Part shown: piece by piece, positions 21,935 through 32,468 of the stretch
Layout: each line of letters opens with the position of its first letter
How positions within the stretch are numbered: the first letter of the stretch is position 1
Position numbers and translations under genes: made by a program
Notes under the pieces: model-generated
Databases searched by the model: none
Told to the model about the DNA's origin: nothing
Seen by the model: only the letters and a program-made list of their open reading frames with translations
From: an uncultured Granulosicoccaceae bacterium
GTDB taxonomy: Bacteria > Pseudomonadota > Gammaproteobacteria > Granulosicoccales > Granulosicoccaceae
Length of the DNA: 64,000 nt
Assembly: GCA_937981955.1 (NCBI GenBank)
Contig: CALJNA010000110.1
Location: 1-64,000 of the forward strand
Reading direction: 5' to 3'

Positions 21935-23890
21935 CTAGTGCAAACTTGGCGCACCATCGTCAATGGTATCGTCATCTTCCTCATCGCCACTGGATTCAGC
22001 ATCGTCACTTACCGCTGAGCCGCCTGACATGGTGCCACCGCCAGTCGCGTTGTCTCCACCCCAGTCTGCAGGTTCACCGACTTCTTCGCGACGCATCAAG
22101 CGATCAATTTGACCACGGTCGATCGTTTCATATTTCATCAATGCATCTGCCATGGAGTGAAGGATATCGATGTTGTCTTCGAGTATCTTGGTGGCGCGCT
22201 GATAGTTGGTATCGATAATGGCACGAATTGCTTCGTCAATATCGTTGATGGTTTCATCCGAGTTCAACTTCTGCTGCGTGGCACCAGAGCTGCGACCCAA
22301 AAAGACTTCACCTTCCGGCTCGCTGTAGGCCAATGGCCCGAGCTTATCGGAATATCCCCACTGCGTGACCATATCTCGCGCCATGTTGGTAGCCTGCTGA
22401 ATATCACTGGCCGCACCATTGGTGATGTTCTCTTCACCAAAGATAAGCCCTTCAGCTATTCGTCCACCATAAGCAACCGATATCCACGATTCACATTCAA
22501 GCTTGCTGCGACTGTGCTTATCACCTTCTGGCAGGAACAAGGCCATACCAAGTGCTCGCCCGCGAGGGATAATTGTGACTTTATAAACGGGCGCGTATTC
22601 TGGCAGCTGGTAACCAACAATACAGTGGCCCGCTTCGTGGTAAGCCGTGTTGCGCTTTTCCTTTTCGCTCATCACCATGGACTTGCGTTCAGCACCCATA
22701 ATGATTTTGTCTTTGGCTTTTTCCATGTGGGTCATGTCCACATGCTTGGCGTTTTCACGAGCCGCAAATAATGCGGCCTCATTAACCAGGTTCGCAAGGT
22801 CGGCACCAGAGCAACCAGGCGTACCGCGTGCGAGCAGATCAGCTCGAACACCATCAGCCAACGGCACTTTCTTCATGTGTACACGCAGAATCTGCTCACG
22901 ACCACGAACATCAGGCAATGGCACAACCACTTGCCTGTCGAAACGACCGGGACGCAACAAGGCAGGGTCGAGTACGTCAGGACGGTTGGTAGCCGCGATA
23001 ACAATGACACCGTCATTACCATCGAAACCATCCATTTCAACCAGCAGCTGGTTCAGCGTTTGTTCGCGTTCGTCGTGTCCACCACCCAGACCGGCACCAC
23101 GGTGTCGACCCACAGCATCGATTTCATCGATGAATATGATGCACGGCGAATGCTTTTTTGCTTGCTCGAACATATCGCGAACACGCGACGCACCAACACC
23201 AACAAACATTTCGACAAAGTCTGAACCTGAAATGGTAAAGAACGGTACTTTCGCTTCACCGGCAATGGCACGCGCAAGCAAGGTTTTACCGGTACCAGGA
23301 GGACCAACCATTAAAATACCGCGTGGTATTTTGCCACCGAGTTTCTGGAATCGCCCAGGGTCGCGAAGGAACTCAACGAGCTCACCGGTTTCTTCTTTTG
23401 CCTCTTCGGCACCGGCAACATCGGCAAAGGTTACTTTGACCTGATCTTCGTTCAGCAGCCGTGCTTTACTCTTGCCGAACGACATGGCACCTCGACCGCC
23501 ACTGCCGCCCTGCATCTGGCGCATAAAGAATATCCACAGCCCGATAAGAAAGAAGAACGGGAACCAGCTGATGAAAATGTTCAACAGAAAGCTTGGATTC
23601 TCAGGAGCTGATCGCTGAAAGTTAACGTTAGCCCGATCGAGCTCGCCGATTAAGGAACTGTTGTCGGTTTCGGGGCTGTAGGTGGTAAAGCGTTCTCCAG
23701 CGCGCTGGCCGGTAATCTCCACACCATCGAACTGCACATCGCTAACCTGACCCGCTTTAACGCTGTGCAGGAAATCCGAATACGGGATGGTATTGCCCGG
23801 TTGACGTTGACTGCCCAGATTGTTGAACACCGCCATTAGGATGATGGCAATGACTACCCAGAGCAGAACGTTTTTAATTAGGTCGTTCAA
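21935..23890 (-). CDS. ftsH: ATP-dependent zinc metalloprotease FtsH
   Basis: [21 protein letters not shown]+ SRH, HEAGH zinc motif. Confidence 0.97.
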   Translation of the reverse strand: MNDLIKNVLLWVVIAIILMAVFNNLGSQRQPGNTIPYSDFLHSVKAGQVSDVQFDGVEITGQRAGERFTTYSPETDNSSLIGELDRANVNFQRSAPENPSFLLNIFISWFPFFFLIGLWIFFMRQMQGGSGGRGAMSFGKSKARLLNEDQVKVTFADVAGAEEAKEETGELVEFLRDPGRFQKLGGKIPRGILMVGPPGTGKTLLARAIAGEAKVPFFTISGSDFVEMFVGVGASRVRDMFEQAKKHSPCIIFIDEIDAVGRHRGAGLGGGHDEREQTLNQLLVEMDGFDGNDGVIVIAATNRPDVLDPALLRPGRFDRQVVVPLPDVRGREQILRVHMKKVPLADGVRADLLARGTPGCSGADLANLVNEAALFAARENAKHVDMTHMEKAKDKIIMGAERKSMVMSEKEKRNTAYHEAGHCIVGYQLPEYAPVYKVTIIPRGRALGMALFLPEGDKHSRSKLECESWISVAYGGRIAEGLIFGEENITNGAASDIQQATNMARDMVTQWGYSDKLGPLAYSEPEGEVFLGRSSGATQQKLNSDETINDIDEAIRAIIDTNYQRATKILEDNIDILHSMADALMKYETIDRGQIDRLMRREEVGEPADWGGDNATGGGTMSGGSAVSDDAESSGDEEDDDTIDDGAPSLH

Positions 23891-23968
23891 AAGTTGACTC
23901 CAATGAATCGGGTGTACAGCCCGTTTCTCTACACGCGGTCGTTATCGACCGAAATACCGGACTCCCGG

Positions 23969-24595
23969 CTATGATATCAAGTTCCTTGCCACCACATACA
24001 CCTCACGGCTGCGCGGTCGCGAGGCAGCAGGCTTGCGCAACTTCACAGTTTTAAAACGTGAGCGCACATCCTTTATGTAGGCATCAAAGCCCTCTCCCTG
24101 AAACAATTTGACCGCAAATCCACCATTTTTATTCAAAACCGTGGACGCCATGTCAAGCGCCAGCTCCGCCAGCCCCATTGCGCGCGCCTGATCACTTGAC
24201 GCTACACCCGAAATATTGGGCGCCATATCCGATAAAACAAGGTCTGCACCATTACCGCCAAGTGCCAGCTCAATGGCCTCCGCCACGTCATTGTCGGTGA
24301 AGTCGCCGTGCACAAACGTTACATTTGCGACTGAATCCATGGCCAGAATGTCGGAGGCGACCACTTTTCCACTATCGCCAACTTTTTCCGCAATATATTG
24401 GGTCCATCCACCCGGGGCAGCTCCGAGCTCCAAAACATGGTCGCCGCGTGATATCAGCCGATCTTTTTTGTCCAGTTCAATCAGCTTGTAGACCGCTCTG
24501 GAGCGATATCCGTCGGCCGCAGCCTGTTTTACGTACAGATCGTCTGCGTGCTCATTGAGCCATCGGTCACTACTTTTGCTTTTGCCTCGACTCAC
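23969..24595 (-). CDS. rlmE: 23S rRNA (uridine 2'-O) methyltransferase RlmE/FtsJ
   Basis: RSRAVYKLIELDKK, VLELGAAPGGWTQY, LVLSDMAPNISG. Confidence 0.95.
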   Translation of the reverse strand: MSRGKSKSSDRWLNEHADDLYVKQAAADGYRSRAVYKLIELDKKDRLISRGDHVLELGAAPGGWTQYIAEKVGDSGKVVASDILAMDSVANVTFVHGDFTDNDVAEAIELALGGNGADLVLSDMAPNISGVASSDQARAMGLAELALDMASTVLNKNGGFAVKLFQGEGFDAYIKDVRSRFKTVKLRKPAASRPRSREVYVVARNLIS

Positions 24596-24729
24596 TTTCG
24601 GCTGCGCCGGTTACACTTACACCTTTCGGGACTCCTAAGTGTAGGGGCAATAAGGGTCCCTTGCCATAACCGTCAGGTACTAATTCATTTTTATTTACGC
24701 GAATCGCGCAAGGACCGATCATTATCAGC

Positions 24730-25041
24730 ATGGCTAAATCCGACTTGAACAAAAAACAAATCCGTTTCCTGAAGGCTCAGGCGCACGCACTGAATCCGGT
24801 GGTCCGAGTTGGTCAACACGGATTGACCGAAGCGGTGTTCAAGGAGCTTGAGATTGCACTCGATCATCACGAGCTGGTCAAAATCAAAGTGGCGGCCGAT
24901 GATCGGGAAGCACGTGAAGTGTTGTTGAGCGAAATCTCCTCCAAATCACGCGCCGTTATCGTGCAAACCATTGGCGGAGTAGCGGTACTGTTTCGGCAGA
25001 ATTCGGCAAAGCCGGTCATTGATTTGTCAAACGCGTCCTGA
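24730..25041 (+). CDS. yhbY: YhbY-family CRM-domain RNA-binding protein
   Basis: LKAQAHALNPVVRVGQHGLTEAVFKELEIALDHHELVKIKV. Confidence 0.92.
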   Translation: MAKSDLNKKQIRFLKAQAHALNPVVRVGQHGLTEAVFKELEIALDHHELVKIKVAADDREAREVLLSEISSKSRAVIVQTIGGVAVLFRQNSAKPVIDLSNAS

Positions 25042-25071
25042 ACTCAACACGCCCTATGTTCAATTTAATGA

Positions 25072-26406
25072 TCAGGCTTCATCGGGCAAGAATACACTCA
25101 CCTTCAAACCATCAAGGCGTGATGAAGAACCGAACGTTAGCGTGCCGTTATAAGTGTCGGTTATATCCTTAACAATCGACAACCCCAGGCCATGCCCGGC
25201 AACCGATTCATCGAGTCTGACACCACGTTCAATCAGGCGGCTGTATTCATCAGGTGAACAACCCGGGCCATCGTCTTCGACTTCCAGTAAAACCCCATCG
25301 GCCTGATGAACGTTAATCAGCACGACCTGCCTGCACCACTTCACCGCGTTGTCGAGTAGGTTACCAATCAGTTCAAGCATGTCCTGTCTATCATAGGCCA
25401 ATGAGACACCCGGCCCGATACTCCAGCGTACATCAAATTGTTTTTCGGAATACTCTTGCTGTAACAGGCCACACAGTGACGGCAGCTCAGCATCCAGATC
25501 AAACAATTGTCCAGCTGCACCCCGTCCGGCAAGGCGGGCACGCTTTAACTCACTTTCTATCAATTGTCGAATGCGTTCAGCGTTGTGCTCGACCGATTCC
25601 TGTCTTTGTTGTTCGCTCATATCGGAGGCTTCACTGCTACGCAACAACAGGTTCAAAGGACTCTTAAGCGAATGCGCAAGGTTACCCACCGAATTACGTG
25701 ATTGACGCAAACGCTGATCGAACCGCATAAGCAAGCGATTAAACTCGCGCACCAAGGGCAGGACTTCACTGGGCACATCTTCAGAAAGCGATACCGCACG
25801 GCCGTGTTCGAGCCGATTCATGTCACTGCGAATGACTTCGAGTTTTTGTACAGAATGACGCACGATTAAATGTTGTACCGCCAACAGTGCAAACATCAGC
25901 AACAGAGAAATTGCGGCGAAATACCATTGAAATATCGTCAGGCGTTCCTGTATTGGTGATATATCTTCAGCCACCGAAATCGTAAACTCATGACCCAGTT
26001 TCGAAAAGCCGCCTGACCACAATAGCAATGGTTCGCCCGCCCGCCCTTTCAATGATTGCTTGCGCTTCTGCCCGGGCGTTAATTCGGGAATGTCCAATTG
26101 CTGTTCCCAAGCAGAGCGGGACATGAATTCACCCAGCGGTTTAAAGCGCACCACGTAGTATTTTCCCGAAGTCGGCTCGTCGTACGCGGGGTTCAATCGT
26201 TGTGTGCCAAGACGTGGACTATTGATGCCAAGTTCGGGGAACTCGATAGCTGAGACAAGAATGTCGGCTTCGGATTCAAGCCGACTGTGAACAAAGCTGT
26301 TGGTCAACAACTGACTGGCCAGTGCTCCTGTCCACCAGAAAATCAGCATAAGCAGCAGCAGGCTGACGACAAGACCAATTTGCAAACTGCGTTCGAGCGA
26401 ATTCAA
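25072..26406 (-). CDS. Sensor histidine kinase, PhoQ-like
   Basis: Two TMs, dimerisation region VGNLAHSLKSPLNLL, HATPase motifs NLLDNAVKWC, VEDDGPGC, GHGLGLSIVKDI. Confidence 0.9.
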   Translation of the reverse strand: MNSLERSLQIGLVVSLLLLMLIFWWTGALASQLLTNSFVHSRLESEADILVSAIEFPELGINSPRLGTQRLNPAYDEPTSGKYYVVRFKPLGEFMSRSAWEQQLDIPELTPGQKRKQSLKGRAGEPLLLWSGGFSKLGHEFTISVAEDISPIQERLTIFQWYFAAISLLLMFALLAVQHLIVRHSVQKLEVIRSDMNRLEHGRAVSLSEDVPSEVLPLVREFNRLLMRFDQRLRQSRNSVGNLAHSLKSPLNLLLRSSEASDMSEQQRQESVEHNAERIRQLIESELKRARLAGRGAAGQLFDLDAELPSLCGLLQQEYSEKQFDVRWSIGPGVSLAYDRQDMLELIGNLLDNAVKWCRQVVLINVHQADGVLLEVEDDGPGCSPDEYSRLIERGVRLDESVAGHGLGLSIVKDITDTYNGTLTFGSSSRLDGLKVSVFLPDEA

Positions 26407-26470
26407 TGTTGGTCACTGATGACAAGTGAACGCAAACCGGACGTTTGCGGCACATTCACTAACACGGGCG

Positions 26471-27136
26471 CTAACTCGGGTCGTTAAAAACATAACCCTG
26501 ACCACGCTTTGTCAGAATCATCTGATTGCCGATTTTTTCGCGCAACCGGCGAACGTAAACTTCAATAAGGTTACTGTCTCTGTCTGAATCCTGATCGTAC
26601 ACATGATCGGACAAATGTGACTTCGACAGAATTTTTCCACTGTTGAGCATCATGTACCGCAACAATCGAAACTCCGTGCCGGTGAGTTGATACGTTTCTT
26701 TATCGGCAACACTGACCTGCTGCGAATCTTCATCGAGCATGAGTGTTTTTGTTTCTATGTTATTTGATGTGCTGCCATGGCGGCGATGGATTAACGCACG
26801 AATGCGTGCATTGAGTTCTTCAATGTGGAAAGGCTTACCAAGATAGTCGTCGGCACCAGCCTTGAAACCATCGACTCTTTCATACCAGGCATCGCGCGCA
26901 GTTAACACAATGACCGGCACTCGGTTACCGCGCTTGCGCCACGCTTTTAAAATATCCAGACCGGGTTTTTGCGGCAAGCCAAGATCGAGCACTACCGCAT
27001 CGTACGGCTCGTTATCGCCCAGGAACTCACCGTCAATTCCGTTGTCAGCGACATCCACTGCAAAACCGGCTTTGGCAAGATCGGTTCGCATGTAGGCAAC
27101 CAACTCGGCATCGTCTTCAATCAGCAGCAGGCGCAC
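26471..27136 (-). CDS. Response regulator, OmpR/PhoP family
   Basis: MRLLLIEDDAELVAYM; VVLDLGLPQKPGLDIL; LGKPFH; winged-helix C-terminus. Confidence 0.93.
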   Translation of the reverse strand: MRLLLIEDDAELVAYMRTDLAKAGFAVDVADNGIDGEFLGDNEPYDAVVLDLGLPQKPGLDILKAWRKRGNRVPVIVLTARDAWYERVDGFKAGADDYLGKPFHIEELNARIRALIHRRHGSTSNNIETKTLMLDEDSQQVSVADKETYQLTGTEFRLLRYMMLNSGKILSKSHLSDHVYDQDSDRDSNLIEVYVRRLREKIGNQMILTKRGQGYVFNDPS

Positions 27137-27233
27137 TGGGCTTCACAAGTTGCAGGTTCATTCCACCAGTATACCGCTATTGACCCGAACAGCTGCGCTC
27201 GTTAGCCGATGCTAACGAGACTGCAAGTCGCCG

Positions 27234-29132
27234 CTAGCCTTTACCGCGCCATGGAATCGTCTTGTCGATAATCCAGCGCATGATCACGTCAAACAACAAG
27301 CCCAGTAAACCCAGGATAATGATGGTTATCCAGATGATTTCGTAGTCAGATTGCTTGCGCGCAACGTTTTCGACAAAACCCACACCGGTGGTACCGGCAA
27401 GCATCTCGGCCGCAACCAGTGTTCCCCAACACACACCAATTGAGATGCGTATGCCAGTAAGAATTTCTGGTAACGAGTTCGGCAAAATGACATTGCGAAG
27501 AATTTGCCAGCGGCTCGCGCCCAGTGAGTGCGAAGCATGAATCTTGGACAGTTGGGTGCCTGTCGCACCGGTTCTGGCCGAAATAACCATAATCGCGAAC
27601 GCCACCATGAACAGCAGGAAGATTTTACCGTCGTCCTGAATACCAAAAATGGTCAGTATTAAAGGCGCCCATGCCAGCGGTGGCACCGGTCGATACAATT
27701 CAATCAGCGGATCGAAAAAACCCTTAGCCAGTCGTGACAGTCCCATCAATAACCCTAAAGGCACGCCAAACAAAATACCAAAAAACAAACCGGTGACGAC
27801 TCGCATGATGGAGTCCCAGATATGGCCGGTTGGAATAGGTACTGACCAGGAAGCAAAGTTACCTGTTGCTACATTAAGCACTTTACTCTTCAGGTTTTCA
27901 CCTACGGTGCCATCTGCTTTATGACGCGGGTAACTGCCCGGAACCAGATCAGCAATCCAGTCGGGTACAACAAAACCCACCATTTCAGCCAACGGTTTTT
28001 GTTTTATCGACAACAACGGAATATTTTTAAAACCAATGCTTGGGTCCGCCATTTTTGCGAAAGTGGCAATGGTGTCTGATGGTTTGGGCAACCATCGACC
28101 TGAACCTTGTTCACTGCATGCGGTGTTACCGGCGAGAATATTGCCGCCCGGCATGGCAATCGCATCAATCAGTTTCAGACTGCCCTGCTTTTCCAGGCTC
28201 GTCTCATGCAGTTTTGTCAACGATTGCTCAACCGAATCAAGCGCACCTGGCGGAAACACCGCGCCATCATCAATGCGTTTGAGCATTTTATTTAACTGCT
28301 TACCAAAATCTTTTAGTGATGAATCATTGTCACTCAATATTTTGATATCAGCGTTCAGCGACTCAACCTCAGCAAGGAATTGCGGGCTGGTATTTCGCAC
28401 TTTGGTGAAGTCACTGGAAATGGCCTCCAGCTCGGGGGCAACGGCTGTGAAAATCGCACCACGTTCTGTCACCGGGTCGTCCGGCACTTCAGGCTTTTCC
28501 TGACCCCATGACGCTTGTGTTTCTTTTGCCGAGGCAACCGCTGCCAGTTCCTCCTCGGAGAGTTCAGCCGCGTCCAGGCGAGCTGTTGCCGCGTCAATAC
28601 GTTTGGCGATATCTTCCAGAGCAGCGCTTGTTTCAGGAGCAAAGTTGTCCGGTGATGCAAGTCCGGCCTGCAAATCAACCAGACGATCTACCAACGGCAG
28701 AGTTTGCGCTTTTTGCTCGTCGGTAAACCTGTCCCCTTCAACTTGTTTTCTAAGAATTTGAAGTTGAGTGGCATCTCGCGTTAGCAAGGTTGTGCCGCGC
28801 AAAAGACGTTCCTCGAAAGGAAATGCTGAACGCATGGGAATAAGAGCGCTATCAACTTTAGCCACCTGACACAGCTCATTCGCAGCATTTGGAAAAAATG
28901 CGCGAGCGGCATCCCAGGAAAAGTACAACCAGAGCAGTAACACAGTCGCAACACCTGAGATGACCCAGTGCCAGCCACCCATGGCCTTCATCGGGTTACC
29001 GAAAACCAGATCGGTTACTTCATTTTTTGCCAGACGGCGACCATAAATAATCGCCCAGACAAGGGTGCATATAAGAATAATAAACAGCGCACCAACAACG
29101 ATGCCACGTGGGCTGGCAAAAATATCGCTCAT
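27234..29132 (-). CDS. ABC transporter permease, NitT/TauT type, with about 330-aa insert between N-terminal TMs and BPD domain
   Basis: C-terminal IHASHSLGASRWQILRNVILPNSLPEILTGIRISIGVCWGTLVAAEM (EAA loop and SsuC/NrtB-like); N-terminal TMs plus helical insert. Confidence 0.88.
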   Translation of the reverse strand: MSDIFASPRGIVVGALFIILICTLVWAIIYGRRLAKNEVTDLVFGNPMKAMGGWHWVISGVATVLLLWLYFSWDAARAFFPNAANELCQVAKVDSALIPMRSAFPFEERLLRGTTLLTRDATQLQILRKQVEGDRFTDEQKAQTLPLVDRLVDLQAGLASPDNFAPETSAALEDIAKRIDAATARLDAAELSEEELAAVASAKETQASWGQEKPEVPDDPVTERGAIFTAVAPELEAISSDFTKVRNTSPQFLAEVESLNADIKILSDNDSSLKDFGKQLNKMLKRIDDGAVFPPGALDSVEQSLTKLHETSLEKQGSLKLIDAIAMPGGNILAGNTACSEQGSGRWLPKPSDTIATFAKMADPSIGFKNIPLLSIKQKPLAEMVGFVVPDWIADLVPGSYPRHKADGTVGENLKSKVLNVATGNFASWSVPIPTGHIWDSIMRVVTGLFFGILFGVPLGLLMGLSRLAKGFFDPLIELYRPVPPLAWAPLILTIFGIQDDGKIFLLFMVAFAIMVISARTGATGTQLSKIHASHSLGASRWQILRNVILPNSLPEILTGIRISIGVCWGTLVAAEMLAGTTGVGFVENVARKQSDYEIIWITIIILGLLGLLFDVIMRWIIDKTIPWRGKG

Positions 29133-29950
29133 GCCGATTTCCCCATGATCTCTTCTTCCATGTTCCAGATCATGCCAAGAATTTCTTCGCGCACCCGACC
29201 AAACTCATCGTGTTTCTTCACTTCGCGCAAGTCTTGTTGCAACCCCCATTCGGCGAACGGCAAATTGTACTCTTTGTGCAAGCGACCCGGTCTTGGCGCC
29301 ATAACAAACAGGCGCTCTCCAAGCAGCAAGGCCTCTTCAACCGAGTGGGTAATAATCATGATGGTCTTACCGGTTTCCTTCCAGATCTTTAGCACCAGTG
29401 ACTGCATTTTTTCGCGGGTCAGTGCATCCAATGCACCCAACGGTTCATCCATCAGAATGACATCAGGATCATTAATCAGACAACGTGCTAACGCGACGCG
29501 CTGTTGCATTCCGCCTGATAGTTGATAGGTCGGGGTATCGCCAAAGCCCTGCAGACCAACAATGTCGAGCCACTCTTCCACTTTGCGCTTATTTTCGGCT
29601 TTGGGAGATTTTTTCATGCGCAGGCCAAAATCGACGTTCTCTGCAACCGTCAACCACTCGAACAGAGCACCTTGCTGGAATACCATGCCGCGTTCCACTC
29701 CGGGGCCATCGATTTCATTGTTGTTGAGTGTGATGTTGCCGCCGGTCGGGCGCAGAAAACCGGCAATCAAATTGAGCAAGGTGGTTTTACCACAGCCTGA
29801 CGGGCCAAGAACAGACAGTAGCTCGCCCTCCTTTAAAGTGAAGCTCACGTCTTGCAGCGCGTGAACCTGCTCGCCTGATGGCATGGTAAAAGTCATGTCA
29901 ACATGACTGGCGATAAGATCGCTCATACAACAACTACTCCGCGTTAACAA
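29129..29950 (-). CDS. ABC transporter ATP-binding protein, NitT/TauT type
   Basis: LGPSGCGKTTLLNLIAGF, QLSGGMQQRVALARCLINDPDVILMDEPLGALD; 4-nt overlap with the permease start. Confidence 0.94.
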   Translation of the reverse strand: MLTRSSCCMSDLIASHVDMTFTMPSGEQVHALQDVSFTLKEGELLSVLGPSGCGKTTLLNLIAGFLRPTGGNITLNNNEIDGPGVERGMVFQQGALFEWLTVAENVDFGLRMKKSPKAENKRKVEEWLDIVGLQGFGDTPTYQLSGGMQQRVALARCLINDPDVILMDEPLGALDALTREKMQSLVLKIWKETGKTIMIITHSVEEALLLGERLFVMAPRPGRLHKEYNLPFAEWGLQQDLREVKKHDEFGRVREEILGMIWNMEEEIMGKSA

Positions 29951-30326
29951 TTACTCTAAAGCGAACAATTGGCGTTTATTTCCAGATTCGACCATGCAAT
30001 CAGGTGCAGATTGCTCAACCATTGATTTCTGCCGGCCAATCCATGCAGTGGCGGATGAAATTCAGCGCCTGCTGAAATAAAATTCAACCTGTTGGCCGGT
30101 CGGCAGTGTATCGCTTGGATCAGATACGCGCCACTGTGCGATGCGATAATTTATTAGTTCACCTACTACAGCGAATGTAAACGGTGCTGCAACGGGGTTT
30201 CAAGGTGCAGATTGGCCAGTGGCTTGGTACCATCTGAACGAGAAAACGGATGAAAAGCTGGCATTTTTCAACAGTTTGAGTACGATAGGCATACGTTCAA
30301 GAGCGCGAGACCGCTTACGTACCATC

Positions 30327-30728
30327 ATGGCTAAAAATCTGAAAATGTTTTTTGACTCCGACGGCTCCCCTCGAGCACGCGGACCTAGTAGCGAAAAGTT
30401 GTTAATGGCTTTTCTGGAAGAAGACGTTCAGGGCAGCGACCACATCTGTCACGACCTCATGGACGATGTGACGGCAATTGAGGATGAATCGGCAGAATCG
30501 CGGGAATTCATTGGAAATGCTCACTCGGTAGTCATTACAGCTGAGGGCGTCACTATCAGGTGCACCATTGAAGACCCCGACGACGAGCCTGATGAAGCCG
30601 CTGCAACGGGAGCCAGCACCGGAACCGACTCCGATTTGCCGAAGCTGTACGAAACCGGCTTGAAACATTTTCGCGAAGTGCTCGAAGACTGGGAAGCGTT
30701 CATTCTCGACGATCAATCCCCTGCCTGA
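30327..30728 (+). CDS. Hypothetical acidic protein
   Basis: MAKNLKMFFDSDGSPRARGPSSEKLLMAFLEED...; start trimmed from 30219; no confident family. Confidence 0.6.
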   Translation: MAKNLKMFFDSDGSPRARGPSSEKLLMAFLEEDVQGSDHICHDLMDDVTAIEDESAESREFIGNAHSVVITAEGVTIRCTIEDPDDEPDEAAATGASTGTDSDLPKLYETGLKHFREVLEDWEAFILDDQSPA

Positions 30729-30853
30729 GCCCGAGTACCCCTGCGGGCCTCTCAGACTAACGGCGATATCGCGTACAAGTACTCAAAGCTTGTGCGTTGG
30801 GTCAGCGCTCAAAGTAATGATAGGATCACAGCCTGTAACGTTAAGGAAATCAT

Positions 30854-31399
30854 ATGAATATTCTCGATCTGCTGCTATCTGCAGAGAACAAACCGGCACT
30901 GGACGAAGTGGCCAGAAACTTTGGTTTGAATGAACAACAAACACGCAATGCCGTGGAAGGCCTGATACCTGCCTTGTCCCGCGGAATGCAAAACAACACC
31001 GGCAACGAGCAAGGGATGGACGATCTGCTCGATGCGCTGCGCAGCGGTAAACATGCCCAGTACATGGAACAACCCAACACACTAAGCCGCCCCGAGACCA
31101 CCGAAGACGGTAACGGCATTCTCGGACACATATTCGGCAACAAGCAGGTCAGTCGCGATGTAGCCGCACGGGTTTCTGAACAGTCCGGCATAAGCAGCAC
31201 CATCTTGAAAAAGATGCTTCCTGTTGTCGCTTCTCTGGTTATGGGAGCCATTAGCAAAAAAGTCATCGGTGGCGGTTCGGCCAGCCAGGTCAATCGCGGT
31301 ACTTCCGGCGGACTCATTGGCATGTTGCTCGACAGTGACCGAGACGGTTCCATTTGGGACGACGTTTTAGGTATGGCCGCAAAAGGTCTGCTCCGCTGA
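30854..31399 (+). CDS. DUF937 (YidB-like) domain protein
   Basis: 181 aa; MNILDLLLSAENKPALDEVARNFGLNEQQTRNAVEGLIPALSRGMQ. Confidence 0.8.
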   Translation: MNILDLLLSAENKPALDEVARNFGLNEQQTRNAVEGLIPALSRGMQNNTGNEQGMDDLLDALRSGKHAQYMEQPNTLSRPETTEDGNGILGHIFGNKQVSRDVAARVSEQSGISSTILKKMLPVVASLVMGAISKKVIGGGSASQVNRGTSGGLIGMLLDSDRDGSIWDDVLGMAAKGLLR

Positions 31400-31896
31400 G
31401 CGATCAACCGACAATACGACTGGCTAAGCGTGCGGATGTCCGCACGCTTGCCCTGCTGTCAAGAAAAGAGATCGAGCAAGGTTTGCCGTGGTCCTGGACA
31501 CCTACGCGTCTCAAACGTTTTCTGAACCTTGCCAGTACTAACGCCTACGTTGCGGAGGTTAACGGTCAGGTCGTTGGCTTCTCGGTAGCAAGCCTTGGTG
31601 ACGCGCGTGCGCATTTGGTCTTGTTGGCGGTAGACCGGGCATTTCGTCATCGTGGTATTGGACGAGAGTTACTCGAATGGCAACTGCTGGCTGCACAAAC
31701 CGCAGGCCTGGCAGATATGTCGCTCGAGGTGCGTGCTGCCAACCGCACAGCACAGCTGTTCTATGCGTCCGCCGGGTTCCAAAAGGTGCGCTCGCTGCCG
31801 CGTTACTACTGTGGTGTCGAAGACGCTGTTCGATTTCGGCTCTCACCTGTTCGGTCTTCACGCCGGACACTCGAGAACGACTCCCCCACTCAGTAA
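31354..31896 (+). CDS. GNAT-family N-acetyltransferase (RimI-like); start uncertain
   Basis: VDRAFRHRGIGRELLEWQLLAAQTAGLADMSLEVRAANRTAQLFYASAGFQKV; track ORF overlaps the DUF937 3' end. Confidence 0.85.
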   Translation: MGRRFRYGRKRSAPLSDQPTIRLAKRADVRTLALLSRKEIEQGLPWSWTPTRLKRFLNLASTNAYVAEVNGQVVGFSVASLGDARAHLVLLAVDRAFRHRGIGRELLEWQLLAAQTAGLADMSLEVRAANRTAQLFYASAGFQKVRSLPRYYCGVEDAVRFRLSPVRSSRRTLENDSPTQ

Positions 31897-32051
31897 TTGC
31901 CGCCCTTTAAGTCTTTAATTGGCGCAAAACCATACGATTCAACCCTTTCTGGCAACTAATGGTTGCGGATTTATACGATCCGCCGGTTCAGCGTCAAAAA
32001 AATAAATGGTACTCTTTCGTCTGAACCCGACAATCGGAAAAACTACCCGCC

Positions 32052-32468
32052 GTGACCCTAAAAACACTCATTCTTGATGCTGATCGTTGCACAAGCTGTC
32101 TGCAATGCGAGATGGCCTGCTCCCTGGAACACGAAGGGCTGTTCGCCCCTGCATTTTCGCGCATAAAAGTATTCGAATTCGAGCATGGAAAACGATCGAT
32201 ACCTTACACCTGTACGCAGTGTGAGGAAGCCTGGTGCATGCAGGTGTGCCCAACAAACGCAATTAGCATAAACAGCGAACTTGGCACCAAGGTGGTTGAT
32301 GAAAGTTTGTGCGTTGGTTGCAAAGTGTGCACGATGGCCTGCCCATACGGCACCATCAACTACAACACACGTTCAGGCAAAGTCACCAAGTGCGATCTGT
32401 GCGGTGGCGATCCGAAGTGTGCAGAAGCCTGTCCGACAGACGCAATTACTTACGGAGTAGCCCAATGA
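32052..32468 (+). CDS. Four-cluster [4Fe-4S] ferredoxin, AorA-like electron-transfer subunit (GTG start)
   Basis: Four Cys motifs: CTSCLQCEMAC, CTQCEEAWCMQVC, CVGCKVCTMAC, CDLCGGDPKCAEAC. Confidence 0.88.
   Translation: MTLKTLILDADRCTSCLQCEMACSLEHEGLFAPAFSRIKVFEFEHGKRSIPYTCTQCEEAWCMQVCPTNAISINSELGTKVVDESLCVGCKVCTMACPYGTINYNTRSGKVTKCDLCGGDPKCAEACPTDAITYGVAQ

Noticed and set aside
22647-23444. 265-aa plus-strand ORF antisense to ftsH
   Set aside because: Ser/Pro/Arg-rich composition typical of the reverse frame of a GC-rich conserved gene; ftsH is unambiguous.
24596-24729. Possible riboswitch between rlmE and yhbY
   Set aside because: Short divergent promoter gap with no recognisable conserved riboswitch core.
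28036-28503. 155-aa plus-strand ORF antisense to the ABC permease insert
   Set aside because: Mirror of the helical insert; no domain and low-complexity composition.
30002-30214. Short direct repeat ggtgcagattg (about 30002 and 30203)
   Set aside because: Only ~11 nt and two copies, 200 bp apart; could be chance.
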